Source: Crossaster papposus (taxonomy: Eukaryota; Echinodermata; Asteroidea; Velatida; Solasteridae). Taken from it: 64,000 nucleotides of DNA. Positions 19,098-28,890 of the stretch are shown here, in pieces (positions within the stretch are counted from its first letter, which is position 1; every line of letters starts with the position of its first letter). The stretch spans positions 4,226,001 through 4,290,000 of the forward strand of contig JBAIAA010000008.1 in assembly GCA_037893245.1 (NCBI GenBank). Direction: 5' to 3'. Position numbers and translations under genes: made by a program. The notes under the pieces are model-generated. The model had not been told where the DNA came from, did no database searches, and worked only from the letters and a program-made list of their open reading frames with translations.

Positions 19098-21488
19098 ATG
19101 GCAAGCTTCGTGAAAAAACTCAAACTATCCTCCAGTCAGCTCATTGCAAAACAGCCGGTCAAAGATCTTACTTTCAAGTCTACGGACGAGCTCGACAATT
19201 ATATCGGTATCCTTGGCCAAGAGCGCGCAAGCAGTGCGATCCAGTTTGGCGTAGCGATGAACCGTTCCGGCTACAATATTTATGTCATGGGTGAATCCGG
19301 CACTGGCCGGATGTCCTATGTGCGCAAATACCTTGAAAAAGAAGCCAGACACCAAAGCCCGCCCGATGACTGGGCATACATCAACAATTTTGATGATCCG
19401 CGCAAACCTGATGTACTGCAATTACCTGCCGGTTTGTGTAACAAGCTTCAGAAAGCTTTTGAACAATTTATTGATAAATTGCTTATGACCTTTCCTGCCG
19501 CGTTTGAGAACCCAACGTATCAACAACGAAAAAGCGTCATCGAGCGTGACTTCAACAAACGCTACGATCAAACCATTGACGCCATTGAACAGGAAGCATT
19601 AAAACGAAACATTGCCCTGTACCGCGAAGCAGGCTCCCTCAGTTTTACCCCGATGGCAGAAGGTAAAGCGATGGATGAAACCGAGTTTGCTTTGCTCCCG
19701 GATAAAAAGCGCGAAAAATTCAATAAATCCATCACCGACCTTGAAACCTTGCTCAACAAGTCACTGGTAGAGCTGCCACAGTGGAAACGCGAATCCAATG
19801 AAAAACTGCAAACACTCAATCAGCTGACCATTGACCAGGCCCTTGAGCCTCTGCTAAAACCGCTGAAAAAGAAATACGCCCAACAAGAAAGCATTCTTAC
19901 TTATCTTGAGGCGCTTAAGCAGCACCTCCATCGAACCGTGGTAGAGCTGCTGATTGATGAACGCGCCAGTGAATCCCGCGAAGAAGCACAAAAGCGTTCC
20001 GCACTGGAAGAGCTTTACGCACCCAACCTAGTTGTCGCACACGCTAATAAGCCCACAGCACCTGTCATTTATGAGTCACACCCTAATTATAAAAACCTGT
20101 TTGGCCGTATTGAGTATGCCAGTGAAATGGGCGCGCTCACCACTAACTACCGTCAGATCTGCGCCGGCTCATTGCACCTGGCCAATGGTGGCTACTTATT
20201 ACTGGAAGCGAACAAGCTTCTGGAAGAACCCTTTGTGTGGGAAGCACTCAAACGTGCATTAAAAGAACAGCAACTAAAAATTGAGTCCCCTTATTCAGAA
20301 ATGGGGTTACTCAATACCACGACGCTAACACCCGAAACCATTCCGCTCAATGTTAAAATCATACTGATTGGCTCGCGGGATATTTACTACGTCCTGCAGC
20401 AGCTCGACAGTGATTTCCACGAGATGTTTCGTGTTCTGGTGGATTTTGATGATCAGATTTCCCGTTCACCAGAAACAATACATGCTTTTGCACAGTTGCT
20501 AAAGAACCGTGCCGATGATGAAAACTACCCCGCCCTCACCGCCTCTGCGGTGGCGCGTATGATTGAGCACAGCTGCCGACTCACGGAAAACCAACAGCAA
20601 ATGTCCGCGAAAATTGGTGACCTGTTTGATTTACTGGCGGAAGCCGATTTTATTCGCCGCAGTCACAATGGCCGCAAAATCAACCATGACCATATTGACC
20701 GGGCGCTGGACGCCAAAGCCGAGCGAACCGGGCGCGTCAGAGACCAAATGTTACAGGAGGTACTGGAGGGCAGCATTCTTATTGATACTGACGGTGACAA
20801 AATCGGTAAAATTAACGGGCTGACCGTCATGGCGATTGGTGATACCAGTTTTGGTTCACCCGCCCGAATAACCGCTACCGTTTACCCCGGCTCGCAGGGC
20901 ATTGTCGATATTGAACGAGAAGTGTCGCTAGGTCAGGCCATTCACTCCAAAGGCGTGATGATTCTGACCGGTTATATCGGTAATAAGTATGCACAGCACT
21001 TTCCTTTGGCCGTATCGGCCAGCCTGACCATGGAGCAATCTTATGGGTATATTGATGGCGACAGTGCTTCTATGGCAGAGCTGTGTTGTCTGATTTCAGC
21101 ACTCACCAATACCCCTATTAAACAGTGCTATGCAATCACCGGCTCGATGAACCAGCACGGCGAAGTGCAGGCCATTGGCGGTGTTAACGAAAAAATTGAG
21201 GGCTTTTTTGATCTTTGTGCCGCGCGCGGGCTCACTGGCGAACAGGGCGTTATTATCCCTGCGGCCAATGTGCGCAACCTGATGTTACACCAGAAAGTCG
21301 TGGAGGCCGTTCGCGCCAAAACGTTTAGCGTGTATGCCGTGAACCATGTTGAAGAAGCACTGGAAATACTGACCGGCCAGAAGCCGGGCAATATCAATAG
21401 CAAAGGTTTATTTACCAAAGGGTCTATTAACTATAAAGTGGTTCAGCGGCTTAAAGAAATTGCTGATCTTTCAAAAGACAGCAATTAA
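19098..21488 (+). CDS. Lon-related ATP-dependent protease (COG1067, YcbZ/LonC-like)
   Basis: The 796-aa AAA+ protease family member has an N-terminal P-loop region, a long coiled middle part and a C-terminal Lon proteolytic domain. The catalytic dyad is Ser656 (in DGDSASMAE) and Lys699 (in GGVNEKIEG). Their 43-residue spacing equals that of E. coli Lon (Ser679/Lys722). The P-loop at residues 65-72 reads GESGTGRM, with Arg in place of the usual Lys, as seen in other members of this subgroup, so ATP use may differ from Lon. Stand-alone gene; role probably protein quality control or stress. Confidence 0.87.
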   Translation: MASFVKKLKLSSSQLIAKQPVKDLTFKSTDELDNYIGILGQERASSAIQFGVAMNRSGYNIYVMGESGTGRMSYVRKYLEKEARHQSPPDDWAYINNFDDPRKPDVLQLPAGLCNKLQKAFEQFIDKLLMTFPAAFENPTYQQRKSVIERDFNKRYDQTIDAIEQEALKRNIALYREAGSLSFTPMAEGKAMDETEFALLPDKKREKFNKSITDLETLLNKSLVELPQWKRESNEKLQTLNQLTIDQALEPLLKPLKKKYAQQESILTYLEALKQHLHRTVVELLIDERASESREEAQKRSALEELYAPNLVVAHANKPTAPVIYESHPNYKNLFGRIEYASEMGALTTNYRQICAGSLHLANGGYLLLEANKLLEEPFVWEALKRALKEQQLKIESPYSEMGLLNTTTLTPETIPLNVKIILIGSRDIYYVLQQLDSDFHEMFRVLVDFDDQISRSPETIHAFAQLLKNRADDENYPALTASAVARMIEHSCRLTENQQQMSAKIGDLFDLLAEADFIRRSHNGRKINHDHIDRALDAKAERTGRVRDQMLQEVLEGSILIDTDGDKIGKINGLTVMAIGDTSFGSPARITATVYPGSQGIVDIEREVSLGQAIHSKGVMILTGYIGNKYAQHFPLAVSASLTMEQSYGYIDGDSASMAELCCLISALTNTPIKQCYAITGSMNQHGEVQAIGGVNEKIEGFFDLCAARGLTGEQGVIIPAANVRNLMLHQKVVEAVRAKTFSVYAVNHVEEALEILTGQKPGNINSKGLFTKGSINYKVVQRLKEIADLSKDSN

Positions 21489-21544
21489 AAAAGTGTTATT
21501 TATAAATAGATAGCATGAGAATTTTTTCAAACAACAAATAGAAA

Positions 21545-21572
21545 GCAATAGAAGGTACAGGCCTTCTATTGC
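21545..21572 (+). terminator. Hairpin after the Lon-like gene
   Basis: An 11-bp stem GCAATAGAAGG/CCTTCTATTGC with a 6-nt loop lies 57 bp after the stop codon. No U-tract follows, so termination efficiency is uncertain. Confidence 0.45.
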
Positions 21573-21671
21573 GCTTACCCTGAAAAACAGGCGACAGAAA
21601 ACCCTGTACCTGTATACCAATCTCTGCCATAAAACAGCGCTCCATTAGAACGGCATTACAAATTACTGACA

Positions 21672-23192
21672 CCTAAATCCTGCAATACAAACTCCAACAG
21701 GCCAAACATACGCATTGATCAAATCCTCCTGACTCCGATTATCCTGCTGTCGAGAAAATACTGGCCTTTTCAGTGGATTTTCATCGCCCGAACCATCGTA
21801 TTTTTATTCATCTTACTCCTATTCCTAATATCAGAGCGTAACAACACCTTCCGCATCAGCAGAATGTTTTTTCTAACCATCCGTTGTACGGCTATTTACA
21901 AACAGTTACCCACTGCCAGCCAAGCATCCCACTCCGTCTGGTAGAGATGCTCTTTGTTACTGGCAACGGTCAACTGTCTGTTACATGTTAACAATTTTCC
22001 AGCAACCCGTATCATATAGCAGCGAATGCTTTCCGGCTCCCACTTCATCAGCTGACGATTTCCACTGACCAGAGCCATCCAGCGTGTCGTATTGTAGGTC
22101 AGTATTGCACATTGCATAAGCGCACTGTTTGCCATGAAATGATCGGTTTTGATCTGTCCAAGGGTCATCTGATTTTTGCACTCTTCAAGCCAAGTTTCAC
22201 AGGTAGCCCGCTTACCGTACGCTTTATGGATCTCCCACGGACTCAACAACTCAGTCGTCACGTAACAGAAGTAGTCGTACTCTGGCTGCGGGTTTAACAG
22301 TTCGCCCTGCATATTTTCGGGCTTCCCTGGCTTTCTTTGTCGCACAGCCACGAAGCAGCGATTCCGGTCCCAGCTACCACAGCGGTGTTGAAACTCACAC
22401 TGCTCCCAACCTGGCTGATTTATGACAGGCTGCCAGTCTTGCGGGATTAACAGTTTGTGCAGATTCTTCAATTTCACCTTGATGAGATAACGATGCCCCA
22501 GATCATCCAAATAAGTCAGTAGTGGGCCACCAAAGTAGCCACTGTCAGCCCTGAAAAAAATCTTCATATGAGAAGGCAGGGTGATCAGCAGTTGCTTCAT
22601 AAACTCTATGGCGCCATTGGCGGTGTAGGCATCGCCACTTCGTAACCAGCCTTGCAATACTTCTTTAGTTTGAGCGCAAAAGGCCAATTGCGGGTGGTAC
22701 GAAAGAGCCCCTCTTTTTTTCTCATTAAAGCCTTTCTTGGCGCCTTCCTGAAAACCGAAACAGGTTTTTACCGTAGAGTCCAGGTCAATGGTGATCTGTT
22801 TACGTGCATAAATGGTAGATGTTCCTGAGCGCAACGCCTGTTTCCAAACCCTGCCCCTCATTTCGTGGACAGCGGTTTCCAGTTCAACGACGCTGGCAAA
22901 ACTAAACAGCTTTAAAATGCGTCCAAATTGACTGTCACAAGGGATTCGTTGAAATTGGGTACATTCTCGAAGAGTGCTATCCTGCCAGATCGTGCACACT
23001 TTCATCAGACTTCTGGCACCTGCCAGAATGCCGGTGGTTACCATCAGAATGACATCTGACAGTTGGAAAGTGGCATTAGAGCCTCGTTGAATATTAATCC
23101 GTTTGTTTAGTAAGCCGGACAGCCCCATCCGATTCAGGAAGCGAAACGCAGGGATCAGTCCAGCCTGACTGGTGAGCGGCTTTTTAGCTTGG
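21672..23192 (-). mobile_element. IS1380-family element, copy B (5' end removed)
   Basis: The terminal repeat CCTAAATCCTGCAA is present at 21672. The other end is replaced by an IS701-like fragment at 23193. This copy is clearly diverged from copy A (many substitutions along the gene), so it is an older or separate acquisition. Confidence 0.85.
21896..23192 (-). pseudogene. IS1380-family transposase, first 18 residues missing
   Basis: The open frame appears as 436 residues, but its first few (MRKFY) are read from the adjoining IS701-like terminus. The real protein begins at QAKKPLTSQAG, residue 20 of the intact copy. The catalytic motifs TIDLDSTV, FRADSGYFGG and CETWLEECKNQM are intact. Because its promoter and start are lost, it is probably not expressed normally. 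Confidence 0.75.
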
Positions 23193-23362
23193 TAGAACTT
23201 ACGCATTGACAGACATCCAAAAAAATTGCTAGATCAGCAAAAAAACAGTGGATGTCGTCGTGCGTAGAAAAATAACAAAACCAACAACAGCCAAGTGCGA
23301 CCTCCCGAAGTATACGGGGTTTCTACTCTGTGAACCCAAATCAGCCACCTGTACCCGTCTTA
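23193..23362 (+). mobile_element. IS701-like element fragment
   Basis: This is identical in layout to the first 170 bp of the full copy at 27685. It has the terminal repeat TAGAACTTACGCATTGACAG and the transposase start (MDVVVRRK...), and it breaks after the codons for ATCTRL. The break is the insertion point of an ISAzo13-like element at TTA (23360-23362). Confidence 0.85.
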
Positions 23363-24035
23363 GGGAAGCAGCAATTAAGAAGGTACCAGTTTTGGAACGA
23401 TCATAACATTCCATTTTTTCAGCTCTGGGTTACGCAGAATATAAGGATTAATTTTTGCTAACCCAGATTTACAGAGCTTTACACCCTTTTCATCGGTTCT
23501 ATCCAATCGTGCAACAATAGGACTGATGCATCTCCACGTCATGCTTTTTGTCCACTCAATAACCGCTGTTGCTGTATTCAATAAAGCTCCACCCCAGTGA
23601 TCCTCCAGAAATGCCCAAGACCTTTCAATGGGATTGTACTTGCTGTGATAAGGAGGGTAGTAAACAAGGTGAATTTTTAACCCTGTTGCCTGAGCAAACA
23701 TGACCATTCTGAAAAGAAACTGGGTTCTATGGCTGTTGTTTTCTGGGCCGTTGTCCGCGTAGATAACCAGCTCATCTATATGCTGATAGCATTTCTTTAA
23801 TGCCCGACCACCACTGCTCCAGAGCATCACAGATAAAGTCACTGGTTTTATAAGAGACCCCGTAAAATACGCTGAGTTGGTCATTGTCCAGATTCAGAAT
23901 ACCAAAAGGAATCATTTGGTCTTTTTTCGCCATATCATGATCCAGCGCCTTGACGGCTGAGGCACCTCTATCTTTTCCACCCCGAGAAAAATCTCCGAGA
24001 TTGACCGTTGCTTTGCAGTCTATGCTGAGTTGTAA

Positions 24036-25335
24036 GGGGAGTGGCATAGAGAAGTTTACCGGAGTATGGTGAGTCTTTCTTCCCTTTCGCCTTTGCCGCT
24101 ATGAATACCACAATTGATGTTGCCCCAGAATGTAAGAGTCTTCTTAAGCTCGCCGCAAAGAAACTGAAAGGCCATGATCGCAGGTTGTTTGTGGCTGAGG
24201 TGGCTGAAACACTCTGCTATGGCAGCCCCCGTCTCACTGAAACTGAGTTTGGTTTTGGTCGTCATACCGTAGAACTGGGTATGCATGAAAAATGCACAGG
24301 GATGATCTGTTACGGAAACTATGCTTCATCCGGGAAGCGAAAGAGTGAAGATGTCTCGCCACAATTGGCAGAGGATATTCGCTGCCTTGTAGAACCGGAA
24401 AGTCAGGCAGACCCTCAGCTACGCAATACGTTTGCCTATACACGAGTGACAGCAAAAAGTGTACGGCAGAAATTGATAGAAGAAAAAGACTGGGATAACG
24501 ATTCCCTTCCTCAAGTGCGCACTATCAATAATATCTTGAATCGTTTGGGATACAAGCTGCGTAAGGTTGAAAAAACAAAGCCTGAAAAAAAATTCCGGAA
24601 ACCGATGCCATCTTTGCCAATATCCGCAGAGTCAGGGAAGAGGCCGACCAAAGAAACAATGTCTTACAACTCAGCATAGACTGCAAAGCAACGGTCAATC
24701 TCGGAGATTTTTCTCGGGGTGGACAAGATAGAGGTTCCTCAGCCGTCAAGGCGCTGGATCATGATATGGCGAAAAAAGACAAAATGATTCCTTTTGGTAT
24801 TCTGAATCTGGACAATGACCAACTCAGCGTATTTTACGGGGTCTCTTATAAAACCAGTGACTTTATCTGTGATGCTCTGGAGCAGTGGTGGTCGGGCATT
24901 AAAGAAAGCTATCAGCATATAGATGAGCTGGTTATCTACGCGGACAACGGCCCAGAAAACAACAGCCATAGAACCCAGTTTCTTTTCAGAATGGTCATGT
25001 TTGCTCAGGCAACAGGGTTAAAAATTCACCTTGTTTACTACCCTCCTTATCACAGCAAGTACAATCCCATTGAAAGGTCTTGGGCATTTCTGGAGGATCA
25101 CTGGGGTGGAGCTTTATTGAATACAGCAACAGCGGTTATTGAGTGGACAAAAAGCATGACGTGGAGATGCATCAGTCCTATTGTTGCACTATTGGATAGA
25201 ACCTATGAAAAGGGTGTAAAGCTCTGTAAATCTGGGTTAGCAAAAATTAATCATTATATTCTGCGTAACCCAGAGCTGAAAAAATGGAACGTTATGATCG
25301 TTCCAAAACTGGTAATTTCTTAATTGCCGCTTCCC
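24036..25335 (+). mobile_element. ISAzo13-like element, copy 2 (complete, 1300 bp)
   Basis: The element starts GGGGAGTGGCA and ends with the complement of GGGAAGCGGCA (9 of 11 positions matching). It is flanked by TAA on both sides (24033-24035 and 25336-25338), a 3-bp target duplication. It is inserted in copy 1 in opposite orientation. Confidence 0.88.
24101..25323 (+). CDS. ISAzo13-like (Rhodopirellula-type DDE) transposase in two overlapping frames
   Basis: The N-terminal frame runs 24101-24679 (MNTTIDV... to a stop). The catalytic frame runs to 25323 in the -1 frame. Across A8 at 24585-24592 a -1 shift joins TKPEKK to IPETDAIFANIRRVREEADQ and then LSIDCKATVNLGDFSRGG, which is the continuous ISAzo13 family sequence. 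Core motifs are SIDCKATVNLGDF (first Asp), IYADNGPENNSHRTQF (second Asp) and YYPPYHSKYNPIERSWAF (Glu). The same A8 and frame relation exist in the other two copies, so programmed slippage is more likely than a mutation. Confidence 0.75.
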
Positions 25336-25966
25336 TAAGACATTTTTTCTTTGGTCGGCCTCTTCCCTGACTCTGCGGATATTGGCAAAGATGGCATCGG
25401 TTTCCGGAATTTTTTTTCAGGCTTTGTTTTTTCAACCTTACGCAGCTTGTATCCCAAACGATTCAAGATATTATTGATAGTGCGCACTTGAGGAAGGGAA
25501 TCGTTATCCCAGTCTTTTTCTTCTATCAGTTTCTGCCGTACACTTTTTGCTGTCACCCGTGTATAGGCAAACGTATTGCGTAGCTGAGGGTCTGCCTGAC
25601 TTTCCGGTTCTACAAGGCAGCGAATATCCTCTGCCAATTGTGGCGAGACATCTTCACTCTTTCGCTTCCCGGATGAAGCATAGTTTCCGTAACAAATCAT
25701 CCCTGTGCATTTTGCATGCATACCCAGTTCTACGGTATGACGACCAAAACCAAACTCAGTTTCAGTGAGACGGGGGCTGCCATAGCAGAGTGTTTCAGCC
25801 ACCTCAGCCACAAACAACCTGCGATCATGGCCTTTCAGTTTCTTTGCGGCGAGCTTAAGAAGACTCTTACATTCTGGGGCAACATCAATTGTGGTATTCA
25901 TCGCGGCAAAGGCGAAAGGGAAGAAAGACTCACCATACTCCGGTAAACTTCTCTATGCCACTCCCC

Positions 25967-27040
25967 TTAGACTTGATTTTTTCCGATTTTGATCAATGCT
26001 TTGAGTATTCAAATAGATTGAGCGGCCTGTATTTTAGTGACTATGCCATCTCCAGACACTCAGACCATCGCTTTGCTATTGGGGGCTATCAACCACCTCC
26101 AATCTCAGCTTGTGGCATTAGAAGAGCGCTGTCGTGATTTGGAAGAAAAGGTTTCAAAGAACAGTAGCAACAGTAGCAAGCCTCCCTCATCAGATGGCTA
26201 CCAAAAACCGAATGCCAATGATAACGATGAATCTGACTCCCCTAACCCTCAAAGCTTAAGGCAGTCTTCAGGTCTAAAGGCCGGAGGTCAGAAAAAACAC
26301 AAAGGCCATTGCCTACGTGCTACTGAGAAACCTGATCACACGCAGTACCACAAGGTCAATGACTGTAAATTGTGCGGTTTTGCATTGAATGATGAGAAAG
26401 TCATCAAATATAGAGAGAGGCAAGTCTTTGAGCCTGGTAACCCCGGTAGCTTTACTGTGACGGCGCACCTTGCTGAAGAGAAGGTGTGCCCTTGCGGCCA
26501 TCGCAATCAAGCCACCTTCCCTGAAGGCGTTAACAGTTACGTACAGTATGGTCCTGTGACGCGAGCAATGTCTGTCTAGTTCTGTCAGTACCAAATGATT
26601 CCCTACGGTAGAGCCGCCGAACTTTTTGCTGATATGTTCTCTTTGCCAATCAGCACAGGGACGATCTGCAACTTCCAAAAAATAGCTTGGAAGCAACTGG
26701 AGTCAACAGAAGAAGGCATTAAAGCCGCGCTACTGGGGTCAGAAGTGGCAGGGGCTGATGAAACAGGAATGCGGGTTGATGGTAAACTGTGGTGGCTTCA
26801 TCTGTTTCGCGATGATCGTTGGTATCTGTACTATCTATCAAAAAAACGTGGGCGTGAAGCTATGGATGCAATGGGTGTTCTATTGCTGTTTACTGGTGTG
26901 CTGGTACATGACCATTGGAAACCCTATTTTCATTATGCAGTGACTCATACGCTGTGCAACGCGCATCACTTACGAGAATTACAAGCCGTTCTGGACCATG
27001 ACGGCAATGACTTGGCCGGTCGAATGATTAAAGTATTGAG
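25967..27040 (+). mobile_element. IS66-family element remnant 1
   Basis: About 1.07 kb of an IS66 element. The left side is cut at the ISAzo13 copy 1 junction and the right side by an IS630 element at 27041. No tnpA or tnpB remains. Confidence 0.8.
26043..27040 (+). pseudogene. IS66-family transposase TnpC, with amber codon and C-terminal truncation
   Basis: The N-terminal leucine-zipper-like region (LQSQLVALEERCRDLEEKV) is followed by the SKNSSNSSKPPSSDG linker, zinc finger CKLCGF...CPCGHRN and the core start. A TAG at 26577-26579 interrupts the frame (…RAMSV*FCQYQMIPYGRAAELF), where relatives have a Tyr or similar. The core shows GADETGMRVDGKLWWLH and VHDHWKPYFHY (two Asp) but stops before the final Glu. 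Dead gene. Confidence 0.85.
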
Positions 27041-27436
27041 ACTAGTACTCCGTCCGGCAGAAGATGATAGTTTACTGAAGGCTATTCTAATAACTCCGAG
27101 TCCATAACACCGGAGTTATTATGACCATCAAATATCATGTTCGACTCAGCGAGGAAGAACGATCAATACTTGAACGGCTTATCAAGCAGGAAAAGCCCAA
27201 AGTTGCACAACACAAAAAACGTAAAGCCAATATCCTTCTGGCTATCGATGAAAACCATGATCCACTGCAGCATGATCAGGTAGCCAAAGCTTTCCATGTT
27301 AGGCCGCTTACTATCACTCGCCTCAGGCAACGATTTGTTGAAGAAGGGCTTGATGTCGCTGTTAATGGAAAACTAAGCAGCCACGGTCGGGTACGTAAAC
27401 TCGATGGCGAAGCCGAAGCTCACCTTATTGCCCTTA
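27041..27436 (+). mobile_element. IS630-family element fragment 1
   Basis: The left end is shared with the copy at 44140 (actagtactccgtccggcag). The transposase N-terminus follows from ATG 27121: MTIKYHVRLSEEERSILERL, then a winged helix with VAKAFHVRPLTITRLRQRFVEEGL, as in IS630 proteins. It is cut by ISAzo13-like copy 3 at TTA (27434-27436), so only 105 residues of the N-terminal domain remain and the DDE core is missing. Confidence 0.8.
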
Positions 27437-27684
27437 GGGGAGTGGCATAGAGAAGTTTACCGGAGTATGGTGAGTCTTTCTTCCCTTTCGTCTTTGCCGC
27501 TATGAATACCACAATTGATGTTGCCCCAGAATGTAAGAGTCTTCTTAAGCTCGCCGCAAAGAAACTGAAAGGCCATGATCGCAGGTTGGTTGTGGCTGAG
27601 GTGGCTGAAACACTCTGCTATGGCAGCCCCCGTCTCACTAAAACTGAGTTTGGTTTTGGTCGTCATACCGTAGAACTGGGTATG

Positions 27685-28801
27685 TAGAACTTACGCATTG
27701 ACAGACATCCAAAAAAATTGCTAGATCAGCAAAAAAACAGTGGATGTCGTCGTGCGTAGAAAAATAACAAAACCAACAACAGCCAAGTGCGACCTCCCGA
27801 AGTATACGGGGTTTCTACTCTGTGAACCCAAATCAGCCACCTGTACCCGTCTTAGCGAATTGAGTGATATATCGCATGACAGTGTTAACCGCTTTCTCCA
27901 ACGTGAAAACTTTGCTCCTGAAGATCTTTTTCTAGAAGCGTCAGCAAGGCTGATTCTTGAAGGTGGGACGCTATCGGTTGATGATACGGTGCTGGATAAA
28001 CCTTATACCCATTACACGGCTTTAGTCGGTCATTACTACTCAGGAAAGCACCACAAAACCGTCAAGGGTATTAATCTCATCACGCTTTATTACACGGACA
28101 TCAAAGGCTACAACTTGCCCGTTAATTTCCGTATTTACAATTCAGCCGATGGCAAAACTAAAAATGACTACTTTGTCGATATGCTGAAAGAAGTACTGGC
28201 ATGGGGACTCGAACCTGCATGTGTTACCGGTGACTCTTGGTATAGCAGTATTGGAAACCTCAAAGCTGTGAAAAACAATGGTTTGGGTTTTATGTTCGCT
28301 GTTAAAAGCAACCGTACTGTCTCTGTGCAAAAGGGTAACTACCAACAGGTGCAGAGCCTGGAGATTCCCGAAGAAGGAAAAACTGTATGGCTACGTAACT
28401 TTGGTCATGTACGACTCTACCGGACGCGACTCAAAAACGAGCTGCGCCATTACGTTGTTTACACTCCTCATGTCGGAGCAGATCTATCTCCACGATCTGA
28501 TTTTGATCAGCTGCACCAACATCATTGGGCGCTCGAAGAGTATCACCGGGCATTAAAGCAACTCTGCAACATCGAGCGTTTTCAGGTGAGAGGGGAGCGA
28601 CAGGTCCGGAATCATATTTTTGCGGCTATCTTTGGCTATACCTGTCTTCAGGCGATGAAAGTATCAGGGTCACTCAGAAGCGTCTATAGCGTCAGGAAAG
28701 ACGCCCTCAAAGAAGCTACCTGGGATTTCATAAAAAGCTTCTCCGAGGGGAAGGAATGGTTGAGGCCATTTTTTGCCGGACCTGTCAATGCGTAAGTTCT
28801 A
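27685..28801 (+). mobile_element. IS701-like element, complete copy 1
   Basis: The element is 1117 bp with perfect terminal repeats TAGAACTTACGCATTGACAG and its complement (innermost base aside). It is flanked by GTATG at 27680-27684 and 28802-28806. Removing element and one repeat restores the ISAzo13-like sequence seen at 24270-24290, so this is a clean insertion. Confidence 0.88.
27740..28795 (+). CDS. IS701-like transposase
   Basis: The 351-aa DDE transposase starts at GTG. Motifs are LSDISHDSVNRFL (N-terminal), LSVDDTVLDKPYTHY (first Asp), CVTGDSWYSSIGN (second Asp) and HHWALEEYHRALKQL (Glu), which fit the DDE_5/IS701 group. The stop lies only 6 bp before the right end. The frame is intact, so it is probably active. 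The 5-6 bp flanking duplications seen here are longer than the 4 bp usual for IS701, so the family name is tentative. Confidence 0.8.
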   Translation: MDVVVRRKITKPTTAKCDLPKYTGFLLCEPKSATCTRLSELSDISHDSVNRFLQRENFAPEDLFLEASARLILEGGTLSVDDTVLDKPYTHYTALVGHYYSGKHHKTVKGINLITLYYTDIKGYNLPVNFRIYNSADGKTKNDYFVDMLKEVLAWGLEPACVTGDSWYSSIGNLKAVKNNGLGFMFAVKSNRTVSVQKGNYQQVQSLEIPEEGKTVWLRNFGHVRLYRTRLKNELRHYVVYTPHVGADLSPRSDFDQLHQHHWALEEYHRALKQLCNIERFQVRGERQVRNHIFAAIFGYTCLQAMKVSGSLRSVYSVRKDALKEATWDFIKSFSEGKEWLRPFFAGPVNA

Positions 28802-28890
28802 GTATGCATGAAAAATGCACAGGGATGATCTGTTACGGAAACTATGCTTCATCCGGGAAGCGAAAGAGTGAAGATGTCTCGCCACAATTG

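Larger units (their letters stand above)
23383..25901 (-). pseudogene. ISAzo13-like transposase of copy 1, interrupted
   Basis: The N-terminal part (MNTTIDVAPECKSLLK...) lies at 25338-25901 and the catalytic part at 23383-24032. They are separated by copy 2. Besides the insertion there is an extra base near 23797 compared with copy 2, which shifts the frame inside the core, so this gene was already damaged or was damaged later. The A8 run (T8 on the plus strand, 25410-25417) is conserved. Confidence 0.8.
23363..25966 (-). mobile_element. ISAzo13-like element, copy 1 (split by copy 2)
   Basis: Copy 1 occupies 23363-24035 and 25336-25966. Together with one copy of the TAA target this makes 1301 bp, one base more than copy 2. 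Its ends are GGGAAGC.GGCA (23363) and the complement of GGGGAGTGGCA (25966). Both outer flanks start with TTA. Copy 2 lies inside it in the opposite orientation. Confidence 0.85.
27437..28890 (+). mobile_element. ISAzo13-like element, copy 3, left part (split by IS701-like element)
   Basis: Copy 3 runs 27437-27684, is interrupted by the IS701-like element, and continues 28807-28890 (28802-28806 is the repeated target). It then meets IS5 copy B at 28891. The transposase N-terminal frame (from 27502) is intact to residue 61 and continues after the insertion. The rest of this copy lies inverted at 30451-30964. Confidence 0.85.

Noticed and set aside
23375-24047. Two separate small proteins of 169 and 91 residues
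   Set aside because: They are the two halves of the catalytic part of ISAzo13-like copy 1, separated by a one-base insertion relative to copy 2.
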